Source of the DNA: Chthoniobacteraceae bacterium | GTDB taxonomy: Bacteria > Verrucomicrobiota > Verrucomicrobiia > Chthoniobacterales > Chthoniobacteraceae | Assembly (NCBI GenBank): GCA_947476045.1 | Contig: CANJNZ010000012.1 | Span: forward strand, 1-64,000 | DNA: 64,000 nucleotides | Direction of reading: 5' to 3' | Shown: piece after piece, positions 40,629 to 47,467 of the stretch | Layout of the letters: every line of letters starts with the position of its first letter | Numbering within the stretch: the first letter of the stretch is position 1 | Program-made: the position numbers and the translations under genes | The notes under the pieces: generated by a model | The model's input: only the letters and a program-made list of their open reading frames with translations | Databases searched by the model: none | What the model was told of the DNA's origin: nothing

Positions 40629-40723
40629 CGTGTGAGAAAAAGAGCGGCAGAGTGCGTAAATCTTAGCCCTGAAAGCCAGCACCGCCAGCATACTTTGAAA
40701 GTTTGAGCCGACGCTGCGGCGGG

Positions 40724-40799
40724 TGGTGGAGCCTAGGGGGTTCGAACCCCTGACCTCCTCAATGCCATTGAGGCGCTCTACCAACTGAGCTAAGACCCC
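40724..40799 (-). tRNA. tRNA-Ala (anticodon GGC)
   Basis: Complete cloverleaf of 76 nt including an encoded CCA. Read on the minus strand, the acceptor 5' strand GGGGTCT pairs with AGGCTCC (two G-T pairs). The D arm is AGCTCAGTTGGTAGAGC. The anticodon arm CCTCA-ATGGCAT-TGAGG gives anticodon GGC. The T arm has GGTTCGAACCCC. The gene is intact. A tyrosine recombinase gene begins about 350 bp from its 5' end, so it is a candidate insertion target. Confidence 0.97.
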
Positions 40800-41150
40800 G
40801 TTCTCTAGTGATAATCAGGCGAATCGCGGGTTGGTAAAAATCCCGGAGTCCCCCCGTTTTGCCCCCCCCGATGCTCGCATGATCCCGTAAGATCATGCAG
40901 ACGCCGGAAGTGCCGAGCCGATTTGGCTTTCGCCCAATCAACCCGCTAAAACGGACGGCGACTATCAACGGCAAAAAAATTCCTTCAAGCAAAAAGAACA
41001 GGTGAGTCAGCGTGAGTCCAATTCGGTGCTAATAAGTCATTCGCAAGCAACACAGGCACAGCAGTTTGTGTGGTTTTATGTGTTGCGAAGACTCGCTGAT
41101 TGGAGTATGAAATATGACCGTCCAATCAGCGCATTCAAATTCTATCAACG
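40800..41150. other. Gap between tRNA-Ala and integrase, with a perfect hairpin
   Basis: No gene is evident. It includes an 8-bp perfect inverted repeat GCATGATC-CCGTAA-GATCATGC at 40877-40898, next to a run of eight C. The stretch probably holds the left boundary of the island and the integrase promoter. The hairpin could be a recombinase or regulator binding site; that is inference from position. Confidence 0.4.
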
Positions 41151-42245
41151 ATGCTCCAAGAAGGCCCAATCGCTCCTGCTATCACGCTCTACATCAAGAT
41201 TCCCGGCTTTGCTGGGCTCTATCGCCATGCGGTGTCTGGACGTTACTACGGGATGAAAAAGCTTAACGGCAAACGACGTGAGAAATCACTCGGCACGACT
41301 GATCGAAAGATCGCTGAGCGCCGCATGAAGGAATGGGTTGGGAACATGGACAAGGTGGATTCCGAGGTGGAGAAGACAACGCTGCGACAATTGCTAGTGA
41401 AGTTCGAGGCTATCACTCAAAGTCAGGTGAAGAACAGTCAGGTGACGACGCGGGCTATCATCAATCATTTCGTGGATTGGTGGTCATTCGGCTTGGACGC
41501 TCAAGTTCGCAACATCCGACCGTCGCACTTGGACGAGTTCCTTGCCGTGCATGAGCCGCGACTGCGCAATACAACTTACAATCGTTACGCTGGTTTTTTG
41601 AAGCAACTGTTCGACATCGCCGTGAATGATCGCGTGATTGCTGAGTCTCCATTTGCTCGCGTGAAAACCCCATGGAAGCGACCGCAAACGCCGGTGCGGA
41701 AGATTCCCACCATTCAACAATTTCAAGCCATCGTCGCTTCCATCCGATCCCAGAGGTTAACGGATCACGCGCAAGACAGTGCAGACTTTGTAGAGTTTCT
41801 GGGCCTCGCCGGATTGGGACAAGCCGAGGCATCTTCGTTGACGTGGGGCGATGTGGATTGGGAACTCAATCGGCTCAACATCCGTCGTCACAAGACGGAT
41901 ACTCATTTTCACGTTCCAATTTATCATCATCTACGTCCGTTGTTGGAGCGGTTGCAGGCCAAGGCGGATCACCCCTCAGCGAGGACGCGAGTATTCAAAA
42001 TCAATGATGCCAAGAAGTCGCTACGCTCCGCATGTGAGCGACTCGGGTTGCCACTCTTCTCCCAACGCAACTTGCGCCAGTGCCTCATCATGCGGCTGTG
42101 GAAAGCGGGGATCGACAAGAAGCTGATCGCCAAGTGGCAGGGGCATCGCGACGGCGGACAGTTGATTATGGACACCTACACCGAAGTGTTTGGTGATGAC
42201 GAGGCGGACTATGAGCGCCAGCAACTGCAAAAGTTGGCAGCGTAG
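41151..42245 (+). CDS. Divergent tyrosine recombinase / phage-type integrase (364 aa)
   Basis: Site-specific recombinase, probably the enzyme that mobilised the island. An N-terminal Arm/AP2-like segment (about 1-60; GKRREKSLGTTDRKIAERR), a SAM-like core-binding domain (about 75-165; NTTYNRYAGFLKQLFDIAV) and a catalytic domain (about 185-355) are visible. In the catalytic domain the box I arginine appears replaced (LAGLGQAEASSLTWGDVDW where AGLR is usual). The box II HxxR is RNLR, so the histidine is also changed. The lysine (RRHKTD), GH (WQGHRDGG) and the nucleophile tyrosine (MDTYTEVF) remain. It may be a specialised subfamily or a weakened enzyme. The ATG at 41151 has no SD. It is adjacent to tRNA-Ala. 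Confidence 0.88.
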   Translation: MLQEGPIAPAITLYIKIPGFAGLYRHAVSGRYYGMKKLNGKRREKSLGTTDRKIAERRMKEWVGNMDKVDSEVEKTTLRQLLVKFEAITQSQVKNSQVTTRAIINHFVDWWSFGLDAQVRNIRPSHLDEFLAVHEPRLRNTTYNRYAGFLKQLFDIAVNDRVIAESPFARVKTPWKRPQTPVRKIPTIQQFQAIVASIRSQRLTDHAQDSADFVEFLGLAGLGQAEASSLTWGDVDWELNRLNIRRHKTDTHFHVPIYHHLRPLLERLQAKADHPSARTRVFKINDAKKSLRSACERLGLPLFSQRNLRQCLIMRLWKAGIDKKLIAKWQGHRDGGQLIMDTYTEVFGDDEADYERQQLQKLAA

Positions 42246-42314
42246 TTGGAGCACGCCTCACGTCGGGACGATTCGCTGAGCGGTGCATGAGCCGGGAGCA
42301 AATTCTTCTTCGCC

Positions 42315-42731
42315 ATGGAAAATCCATTCAAACCAGACGAGAAAGTTTTCACTAAGATCAAAGGAGTCGAAGTTGAGGTCACTATTCGCCTCACCTTCAA
42401 CAACGAGGTGCAAGTAAAGTGCCCTGACGGATCACTACGCTGGCGGACTGCCAAGACTGTATGGCGTGCGACTGTCCCGGCTGATGCAGCTTCGCCCGCC
42501 GCTGATCCTGCACCCGAGCCTGTGCCGGTAGTCGAAGCCACAGCCCCAGCCGAATCCATTGCTCCAGCGGAGGAGCCAGCTCCGAGCGTTGAGGCAACGA
42601 CTGCGAGCAATGAGTCGAGTGCCGCAGCAAGTGAGATTGCCCGTCAGCCTGTCGATGTTCGTATGTTGATTGTATGCAGTGGCGAGGTCGGAACCAAGCC
42701 ACCAAAGACCAAACGCAAGAAACGGAAATGA
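42315..42731 (+). CDS. Small acidic Pro/Ala-rich hypothetical protein (138 aa)
   Basis: I do not recognise this product as a named family. Residues 1-50 look folded (MENPFKPDEKVFTKIKG, EVQVKCPDGSLRWRTAKTVW) and could be a small beta-domain. The remainder is low-complexity, rich in Pro, Ala and Glu, and ends in a basic tail (KTKRKKRK). Its stop overlaps the next start by ATGA at 42728-42731, so the two are translationally coupled. Short proteins of this kind are common cargo of integrated elements. Confidence 0.7.
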   Translation: MENPFKPDEKVFTKIKGVEVEVTIRLTFNNEVQVKCPDGSLRWRTAKTVWRATVPADAASPAADPAPEPVPVVEATAPAESIAPAEEPAPSVEATTASNESSAAASEIARQPVDVRMLIVCSGEVGTKPPKTKRKKRK

Positions 42732-43030
42732 TCCTTCCCGAAGAATCATCTGGTGCAAAGCAGGGGGCGAAATTTGCACTCGGTCAGGTTTTCACGACAG
42801 GGCCGATTTTGCAGAAGCTATCTAAGGCTGAAATCTATGCGGCACTAAGCCGGCATTCGCTGTGTGATTGGGGCGAAGTGCTCAAGGAGGACTGGCAGGC
42901 AAATGATCGTGCATTCATTGAGGGCACTCGACTGTTATCCGCATATCGTTCCAAGGGCGGTCTGAAATTTTGGATCATCACTGAAGCGGATCGTTCCAGC
43001 ACCACCGTCCTTTTCCCCGAGGAATACTGA
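42728..43030 (+). CDS. Mobile-element-associated small protein ('plasmid-related protein' type, 100 aa)
   Basis: The ATG at 42728 overlaps the previous stop (ATGA). The sequence carries the pattern of a widespread but uncharacterised small family often annotated as plasmid-related: a GQVFTTGPILQKL start, CDWGEVLKEDWQANDRA, LLSAYRSKGGLKFWIITEAD and an end with TTVLFPEEY. Members are usually 90-130 residues, as here. The biochemical role is unknown. Its presence supports a plasmid or integrative-element origin for this stretch. Confidence 0.8.
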   Translation: MILPEESSGAKQGAKFALGQVFTTGPILQKLSKAEIYAALSRHSLCDWGEVLKEDWQANDRAFIEGTRLLSAYRSKGGLKFWIITEADRSSTTVLFPEEY

Positions 43031-43194
43031 ATGAAGTTGGATGCATGGCGGTGGTTCAGCGGGCCGGTAGTGAGGTTCGAGAAGGGTGCGAGAACGGGAT
43101 TCTTCGCGTCTTTGCCAGCCGTCTTGGCCCCGGCGCTGGGGTGCTCCGAGCGACAGATGGCAACTACTCCTCCAACCACTAAAATGCTGATGTC

Positions 43195-43485
43195 ATGCCG
43201 TCGCTCGAAGTGCATTGCCGCCTGACCACTCGACTGTTCGGGAAGCCCCACGAGGAAGTGCATCGCTGGCTCAACGAGTTTGAAGGCCAGCCGCCATACG
43301 GCTCAAAGCATCGGCATGTTCGCCATCATTGGGCCGGGGTTCTGCAAGTGTGGGGGTTGTATGGAGGCGAAGCAGCGGAGGTTGCACAGGCGCACATTGA
43401 ACTCGACCTGTTGGAGAGCGGATGGAACTACGGTCAACCGTTCCCGATGGATGAAGAACACTATGTCAGCCTCGGCTACCCGTAA
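43195..43485 (+). CDS. Small hypothetical protein, possibly DUF6915-like (96 aa)
   Basis: A soluble, His- and Trp-rich protein with GKPHEEVHRWLNEFEGQ and the run HRHVRHHWAGV, followed by a helical segment (AAEVAQAHIELDLLESG). The pattern of a histidine-rich helix following a short linker recalls DUF6915-type proteins, but that match is weak. The ATG at 43195 has no SD. The gene is followed by a strong hairpin and a convergent regulator gene. Function unknown. Confidence 0.6.
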   Translation: MPSLEVHCRLTTRLFGKPHEEVHRWLNEFEGQPPYGSKHRHVRHHWAGVLQVWGLYGGEAAEVAQAHIELDLLESGWNYGQPFPMDEEHYVSLGYP

Positions 43486-43547
43486 GAATTTTTCCTTCAC
43501 ATATGACATACACTGTCCTCCCTTTTTGCACTTCGGGAACCAGCTTA

Positions 43548-43568
43548 CCTCGGAAAGAATTTCCGAGG
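43548..43568. terminator. Bidirectional hairpin between convergent genes
   Basis: CCTCGGAAA-GAA-TTTCCGAGG forms a perfect 9-bp stem with a 3-nt loop, and outer CTTA/TAAG can extend it with one bulge. It lies between genes ending at 43485 (plus) and 43608 (minus). There is no long T tract, so termination is probable rather than certain. Confidence 0.55.
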
Positions 43569-43607
43569 ATAAGAACCGGCTCGGGCCTAGGATGGATTTG
43601 CCGTGCG

Positions 43608-43871
43608 TTACGTTTGCGGGAACACGTCGGATAGTCGGACTTTGAGCTTAGCCAACACCTGCTCTACCATGTCCAAAGTCACATTTTGCTCTCCCAACTC
43701 CAGCCGGTGGAGCGTGGATTTTGAGATGCCAACGCGACGCGAGAATTTAGCATAGGGCGTGTCGCCCCGCTCTCGCTTGAGGAACTCTCCGAGTTGCAGC
43801 CGCAGCTTCTTTGGCACATTCGGAGTATGAAGCCAGGCGCGTCCCACATATGGGAAATTTGCTTGCCTCAC
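43608..43871 (-). CDS. XRE-family HTH transcriptional regulator (87 aa)
   Basis: DNA-binding protein with a Cro/C1-type helix-turn-helix: YAKFSRRVGISKSTLHRLEL is the recognition unit, followed by LDMVEQVLAKLKVRLSDVF. The domain fills residues about 22-82. The GTG at 43871 gives 87 residues; a shorter start cannot be excluded. It is divergent from the small gene at 43944, so the 70-bp gap probably contains operators for both. It may control the island or act as an antitoxin-like regulator, but no toxin is adjacent. Confidence 0.8.
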   Translation of the reverse strand: MRQANFPYVGRAWLHTPNVPKKLRLQLGEFLKRERGDTPYAKFSRRVGISKSTLHRLELGEQNVTLDMVEQVLAKLKVRLSDVFPQT

Positions 43872-43943
43872 CCTAGTTCAATGTGGTGAAAGAGTTGTCA
43901 GCGACGCCCCTCGTTGGCGGCTCTGCCAAATTCTAAACTTCTT

Positions 43944-44150
43944 ATGTCCTCCAACATCCAAGTGCTCCGCAATCAAAACGGAAGTCGCATCGGCGAAATC
44001 AGACCTGACAATCAGGGTAATTTTGTGATCTTCAATGCCGACGGGCATCGTCTAGGCACCTACGAAACAAAAAACAACGTGACCCGCGATGCGAACGGCC
44101 ATCGAATCGGTGAGGGCAATCTCCTCACTACCTTGCTGCGCCCCTTTTGA
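43944..44150 (+). CDS. Small repeat protein of mobile elements (68 aa)
   Basis: The ATG at 43944 gives a short protein with internal repeats of the type NGxRIGEIRPDxxGNF, DGHRLGTYETKNN and NGHRIGEGNLL, each predicting a beta-hairpin. The DxxGxRxG...GxGNLLxxLL pattern is common in short uncharacterised proteins on plasmids and integrated elements. Stop and next gene are 11 bp apart (or overlapping, if the TTG at 44147 is used there). Function unknown. Confidence 0.65.
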   Translation: MSSNIQVLRNQNGSRIGEIRPDNQGNFVIFNADGHRLGTYETKNNVTRDANGHRIGEGNLLTTLLRPF

Positions 44151-44161
44151 GCCTCGATCCA

Positions 44162-44800
44162 ATGAAGAACGGTGTCTGGCTTTTCAACAACGGCGCCGTC
44201 CCCGGCCTTTTCCTTGACGAGAGCAAAACGGACAAACCAGACAGCATGCCTCAGAAGGGCGCGGGAAAGGTGGCGAGTTTTCTACTTCAGAGAGAACCAT
44301 TCTTAGACGGCATTTACGACGTGCCGCCGCTGAGGGCTTGGATCAACATGAACCCTCCACCATCGGGCGATGAAGCGAAATCAATCGAATGGTTTAATAA
44401 GGTATGCGGAATCCTCATCTTGGGTGGCGTTACTTTGATGTGGAGGGGAACAATCTACACGACGCTGAAAGAACCCGGCGCGCTGGCCAAGTTGTTGGCT
44501 CTCGAAGCGGAGCTTGTGGACAAGCTGAATTGGGCACCGTCAGACAGCGTGGTCCTGCACGTGATTGCGCTGAACGAACCAGCGGAAGAAACAACGGTTA
44601 CGTGGGGGACTTTGCTTGGCCTCTCATCGCCCAATTCCCAAGAGGAAAACAAGGATGCGCTGCCCGATCTGAACACTGCTCCTGCTCCTTTGCCCGACGT
44701 TGGGGCATCTTTGAAGCAACTCAAGTCTCTCTTGGATGAAGGCCTGATTTCCCAAGACGAATACACCTCAAAAAGAGAAGCAATCATCAGCCGAGTCTAA
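44162..44800 (+). CDS. SHOCT-domain protein (212 aa)
   Basis: The C-terminal 30 residues are a SHOCT domain (LKQLKSLLDEGLISQDEYTS, then KREAI). SHOCT is a short helical module that occurs at protein ends and is thought to mediate oligomerisation or protein contact. The upstream 150 residues are not recognised; they contain a hydrophobic stretch near 78-90 (CGILILGGVTLMW) and may be weakly membrane-associated. The ATG at 44162 is chosen; a TTG at 44147 would add five residues. It is followed after 4 bp by a small membrane-anchored protein, so it likely shares an operon. Confidence 0.65.
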   Translation: MKNGVWLFNNGAVPGLFLDESKTDKPDSMPQKGAGKVASFLLQREPFLDGIYDVPPLRAWINMNPPPSGDEAKSIEWFNKVCGILILGGVTLMWRGTIYTTLKEPGALAKLLALEAELVDKLNWAPSDSVVLHVIALNEPAEETTVTWGTLLGLSSPNSQEENKDALPDLNTAPAPLPDVGASLKQLKSLLDEGLISQDEYTSKREAIISRV

Positions 44801-44804
44801 TCCC

Positions 44805-45224
44805 GTGAGAAAGCCCACCATCGTTGTCATTCTTGCCTCAGTCGCTATTCTCGTCTCCGTTGTCTCACTTGTGCAGCCATCATGGTCGAAGGCTTCGAGC
44901 AGCACCCAGCCAAAAATTGACGAACGCGACAAGCCGCCTTCCGACGAGACGATTGCCAATATGCTTTTGCCCGAGGAAAATGAACAGTTTCATTGGAATG
45001 TTAAGCTACTGGGCATCCAGCGAGGCATTCAATTTGCCAGTGACGGAACATACGGCCCCGTCGGGACGAAGGTTTACCCAGTGCGGCTAACATATGCTTT
45101 CACACATTTTGAGATGCGCCGGCGTCCCGGCGAGGAGCGATACAAGGCGGAAGTTCAGGAAGAAGCCAAAACAGAGGTGCGGTTTTGGCTAAACGAATTT
45201 GGGGAATGGAGGGCGAAGCGCTGA
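44805..45224 (+). CDS. Membrane-anchored hypothetical protein (139 aa)
   Basis: A GTG start at 44805, 4 bp after the preceding stop. An uncleaved N-terminal helix or signal peptide (IVVILASVAILVSVVSLV) precedes a Pro/Ser linker and a beta-rich extracytoplasmic domain (GPVGTKVYPVRLTYAF, EVRFWLNEFGEW). The domain has the look of a small secreted stress or immunity-like protein, but no family match is clear to me. It is followed immediately by a 33-codon frame and then another secreted protein. Confidence 0.6.
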   Translation: MRKPTIVVILASVAILVSVVSLVQPSWSKASSSTQPKIDERDKPPSDETIANMLLPEENEQFHWNVKLLGIQRGIQFASDGTYGPVGTKVYPVRLTYAFTHFEMRRRPGEERYKAEVQEEAKTEVRFWLNEFGEWRAKR

Positions 45225-45225
45225 A

Positions 45226-45327
45226 ATGTCAACGGTAACGCCCTCTCCTGACGTTGCGCCTCTTGAACCGACTCAAAGGGAAATCAAGCGTGCGAAGCCA
45301 GTGCAGATCAAAGAATCCAATCAATGA
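45226..45327 (+). CDS. Candidate tiny coupled gene (33 aa)
   Basis: A short frame from ATG 45226 whose TGA overlaps the ATG of the next gene (ATGA at 45324-45327). It starts 1 bp after the previous stop. The product is basic at its end (EIKRAKPVQIKE) with no hydrophobic segment. Exact fit between neighbours argues for a translated coupling peptide, but no homology is visible and it may only be a translational bridge. Confidence 0.4.
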   Translation: MSTVTPSPDVAPLEPTQREIKRAKPVQIKESNQ

Positions 45328-45752
45328 AATTCCTACACTTCATGACCCTTTGTTGGTTCATCGCGGGCATTGTCACTCAACCCGCCCAAGCTGAAGACAA
45401 GTTCCGTATCAAATCGTTTACCGTTACGCCTGTCGAAATTGACGGCAACGAGCATTTGCTCGTTTTCAATGTCCGATACGACGGATTTACGAAGACACGG
45501 GGGCTGCTCGTTATTCGCGCTCTAACTCCGAAAATCCGCTTTGCTGAGATGTTTCAGGGAAGCAATACGATGACGCAAGATCAGCCTGTTGACGGGGAGA
45601 AAAGGAATACTCTCGTAAAATGCGTGATAGCCCCCAAGGGGGCGAAAATGGTCTTTGAAGCTGAGCTAACCGATACAGGGCAAAAGATTCTGGCTACCTG
45701 CCTCGGCGAGAAAGATGCGGACGATTCAAAGGCCCGTCCAACTAAGCGATGA
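45324..45752 (+). CDS. Small secreted hypothetical protein (142 aa)
   Basis: A signal peptide with cleavage near AQA-E (about residue 23) and a beta-rich mature part (FRIKSFTVTPVEIDGNEHLL, ALTPKIRFAEMFQG). No named family is recognised. Its start overlaps the tiny gene upstream, and its stop overlaps the next start by ATGA at 45749-45752. This indicates co-translation with the RNase H-fold gene downstream. Confidence 0.65.
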   Translation: MKFLHFMTLCWFIAGIVTQPAQAEDKFRIKSFTVTPVEIDGNEHLLVFNVRYDGFTKTRGLLVIRALTPKIRFAEMFQGSNTMTQDQPVDGEKRNTLVKCVIAPKGAKMVFEAELTDTGQKILATCLGEKDADDSKARPTKR

Positions 45753-46288
45753 ATTGCGACTGTGAGGCGGGCTGTGTTTACCTCGATGTCCTGCCGATAC
45801 GAAGTGCCCAAGAGGTTGGCGGATTTGGTCGCGCTGCTACTCGGCGCAGAGGTGTAGCAGTCGCCGCGACTTTAAATTCAAATGGCAAATTGCAGCAGTG
45901 GCGTTCTGCCGACTGCGGGAGATTGGTCGAGTATCTTCGCTCAGCATCGCTCGTAGTTGGTTTTAATTGCATCGCCTTCGATTACGAGTTGATACGAGGG
46001 CATACATCCTTTCGTCGTCCCAAGACCCTCGACCTATTGCTCATCATCAAAGAGGTTCTTGGTCATCGAACTTCGCTGGCGAATGTAGCCCGAGCAACTT
46101 TTGGCAGAGCGGGGCTGGCAGGCGGCAAGGCTCTGGACAAAGCGTTGCGAGAAGGCGACTCGGAGCGTGTAGCAAGGGCGCTCCGGCGAAATCTCAACGT
46201 GATGAAAAGGACGCATGAGCATATTATCTCGGAGCGGTGGTTTGCTGTGACGCAGGATGGGAAGACCAAGCGCTACAAATCGAAATGA
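45749..46288 (+). CDS. RNase H-fold / YprB-like exonuclease-related protein with degraded catalytic motifs (179 aa)
   Basis: The pattern matches the YprB-type ribonuclease H-like exonuclease domain associated with some helicases: RSAQEVGGF after the first strand, LVVGFNCIAFDYELIRG, KTLDLLLIIKEVLGHRTSLA, and a final helix. The acidic residues are eroded. The first DxE is DVL, and the usual late D in the last helix is N (RRNLNVMKRT), while the middle D residues persist. It may therefore be inactive or have another role such as nucleic-acid binding. Its start overlaps the previous stop (ATGA). It is convergent with the gene ending at 46335. Confidence 0.65.
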   Translation: MNCDCEAGCVYLDVLPIRSAQEVGGFGRAATRRRGVAVAATLNSNGKLQQWRSADCGRLVEYLRSASLVVGFNCIAFDYELIRGHTSFRRPKTLDLLLIIKEVLGHRTSLANVARATFGRAGLAGGKALDKALREGDSERVARALRRNLNVMKRTHEHIISERWFAVTQDGKTKRYKSK

Positions 46289-46334
46289 GGGGGCGAAGCG
46301 ACAGTCGGGGCAAGGGCTCCCGATCAACACTCAG

Positions 46335-46757
46335 TCATTTTGTGATGACTTTGATGTAGGCGTAATCGGTCTTTCCGTTGTGTGCGAAGACAGAGACCGA
46401 GCGATAGGTGGTGTGGGGTTCCCAGCGAATCACGAAAGTGCCCTTGAATGTAGGTCGCTCCGGTTTGAGGCCGAGTGCTTTGATTGCATCATCGTCGAAG
46501 GAAACGCCGCTCATGTCGGAAATTGTAATCCAGTCGGCTTTGTCGTTGATAAACACGACTTCAATCTTGCCGCCTCTATATGAGAGCTTCGGTCCCTGCT
46601 TGGTCTTCTCTTGTTGGCACGGCTCGCCAAGAACCTTGGTGACCTCTGCTGGGTCTTTGCCAGCGATTGTCTGGACGTCGAGAATTGGCGCTGCCACACC
46701 AAGCAACGTGTGTGTAACAAAGAGCGAGAGGATGACCGCTGCACGTTTGAAATTCAT
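46335..46757 (-). CDS. Secreted hypothetical protein (140 aa)
   Basis: The ATG at 46757 begins a signal peptide (AVILSLFVTHTLLGVAA). The mature part contains AGKDPAEVTKVLGEPCQQEK, reminiscent of SmpA/BamE-type 'xxGxSxxxVxxxLGxP' motifs, and FVIRWEPHTTYRSVSVFAH. It may therefore be a small periplasmic BamE-fold protein; that is an inference. It starts 16 bp after the stop of the zinc-ribbon gene and is probably in one transcription unit with it. Confidence 0.6.
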   Translation of the reverse strand: MNFKRAAVILSLFVTHTLLGVAAPILDVQTIAGKDPAEVTKVLGEPCQQEKTKQGPKLSYRGGKIEVVFINDKADWITISDMSGVSFDDDAIKALGLKPERPTFKGTFVIRWEPHTTYRSVSVFAHNGKTDYAYIKVITK

Positions 46758-46773
46758 AAATGGAGCGGGAGCG

Positions 46774-47121
46774 TCATTCGGGGTCATCCTCAACGCGGCG
46801 AAGATCGTTCAGCGTTAGCCCGAGATTGCCTGCAATGTAATAGAGATGCTCATCAAGACCGTAGCTGCCGTGTGCAGTATGCTGGAGTCGTTGCTCCAAT
46901 AATGTTGTGCACTGATCCTTATGGACATGGAAGACCTCAAACTCCTCAGGGTCTCCGATCTCGGAAAGTGTGGCCAGATCATCGAGATTTAACACTCCAG
47001 TATCAGTAGAAGGCACCGGAGAGATTGCGACCCCTTGTTCAGCACGTTCTATTCTCTTGCTACATATGTCGCAAACGACAACGGGGGCATATCGTCCTGC
47101 GAGGTGGAAAATCTTAATCAT
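46774..47121 (-). CDS. Small zinc-ribbon-like hypothetical protein (115 aa)
   Basis: Begins with a short hydrophobic strand and VVCDICSKRIERAEQG, a CxxC that can be half of a zinc site; FHVHKDQC near residue 71 supplies further ligands (His and Cys). The C-terminus is acidic (NDLRRVEDDPE). No known family name is assigned. It may be a nucleic-acid- or protein-binding accessory protein. The ATG at 47121 has no clear SD. Confidence 0.6.
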   Translation of the reverse strand: MIKIFHLAGRYAPVVVCDICSKRIERAEQGVAISPVPSTDTGVLNLDDLATLSEIGDPEEFEVFHVHKDQCTTLLEQRLQHTAHGSYGLDEHLYYIAGNLGLTLNDLRRVEDDPE

Positions 47122-47467
47122 TGCAGATGTGTAGCACGGGAAAAGGAATCATTCCAAGCTGGGATTCGTGCCTTTTCCGCATTCTATTTTTGCTTTGCTC
47201 ACTCGGATTTCGCGAAAGAGTAGAGGTGCAATACTCTAAAAGTAGAGCGGTGCACGTTGAAAGTAGATCGCCGGAATGAAGGCAATTCTTTCTACCTCCT
47301 GGCCATGTCGGATACTGAGACAGTTTATCGTGACCACGCCGACAGTAATTGATTGTATTGCGGTGGTAACCACACTTTCAACTAATTGATACTTGTATTC
47401 CTCGTGCGGATCCACCTTCAATGGTGAAAGACACCCTTTTCAAGTTTAACTCCTAATAACGCAGAAC
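47122..47467. other. Promoter-proximal gap before the three-gene operon
   Basis: About 345 bp without a gene between divergent units. Two near-copies of AAAGTAGA-CG occur at about 47239-47249 and 47260-47270. The AT-rich stretch 47350-47400 is a plausible promoter zone for the operon starting at 47468. No hairpin terminator is obvious. Confidence 0.35.

Noticed and set aside
40629-40784. N-terminal extension of the cytochrome gene through the tRNA
   Set aside because: The extension translates part of tRNA-Ala; the ATG at 40628 begins a normal signal peptide.
41002-41256. 84-residue frame upstream of the integrase
   Set aside because: It overlaps the integrase start in another frame and shows no motif or RBS.
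43031-43225. 64-residue frame starting right after the mobile-element protein
   Set aside because: It overlaps the better candidate at 43195, has low-complexity composition and no recognisable domain; it remains possible but unsupported.
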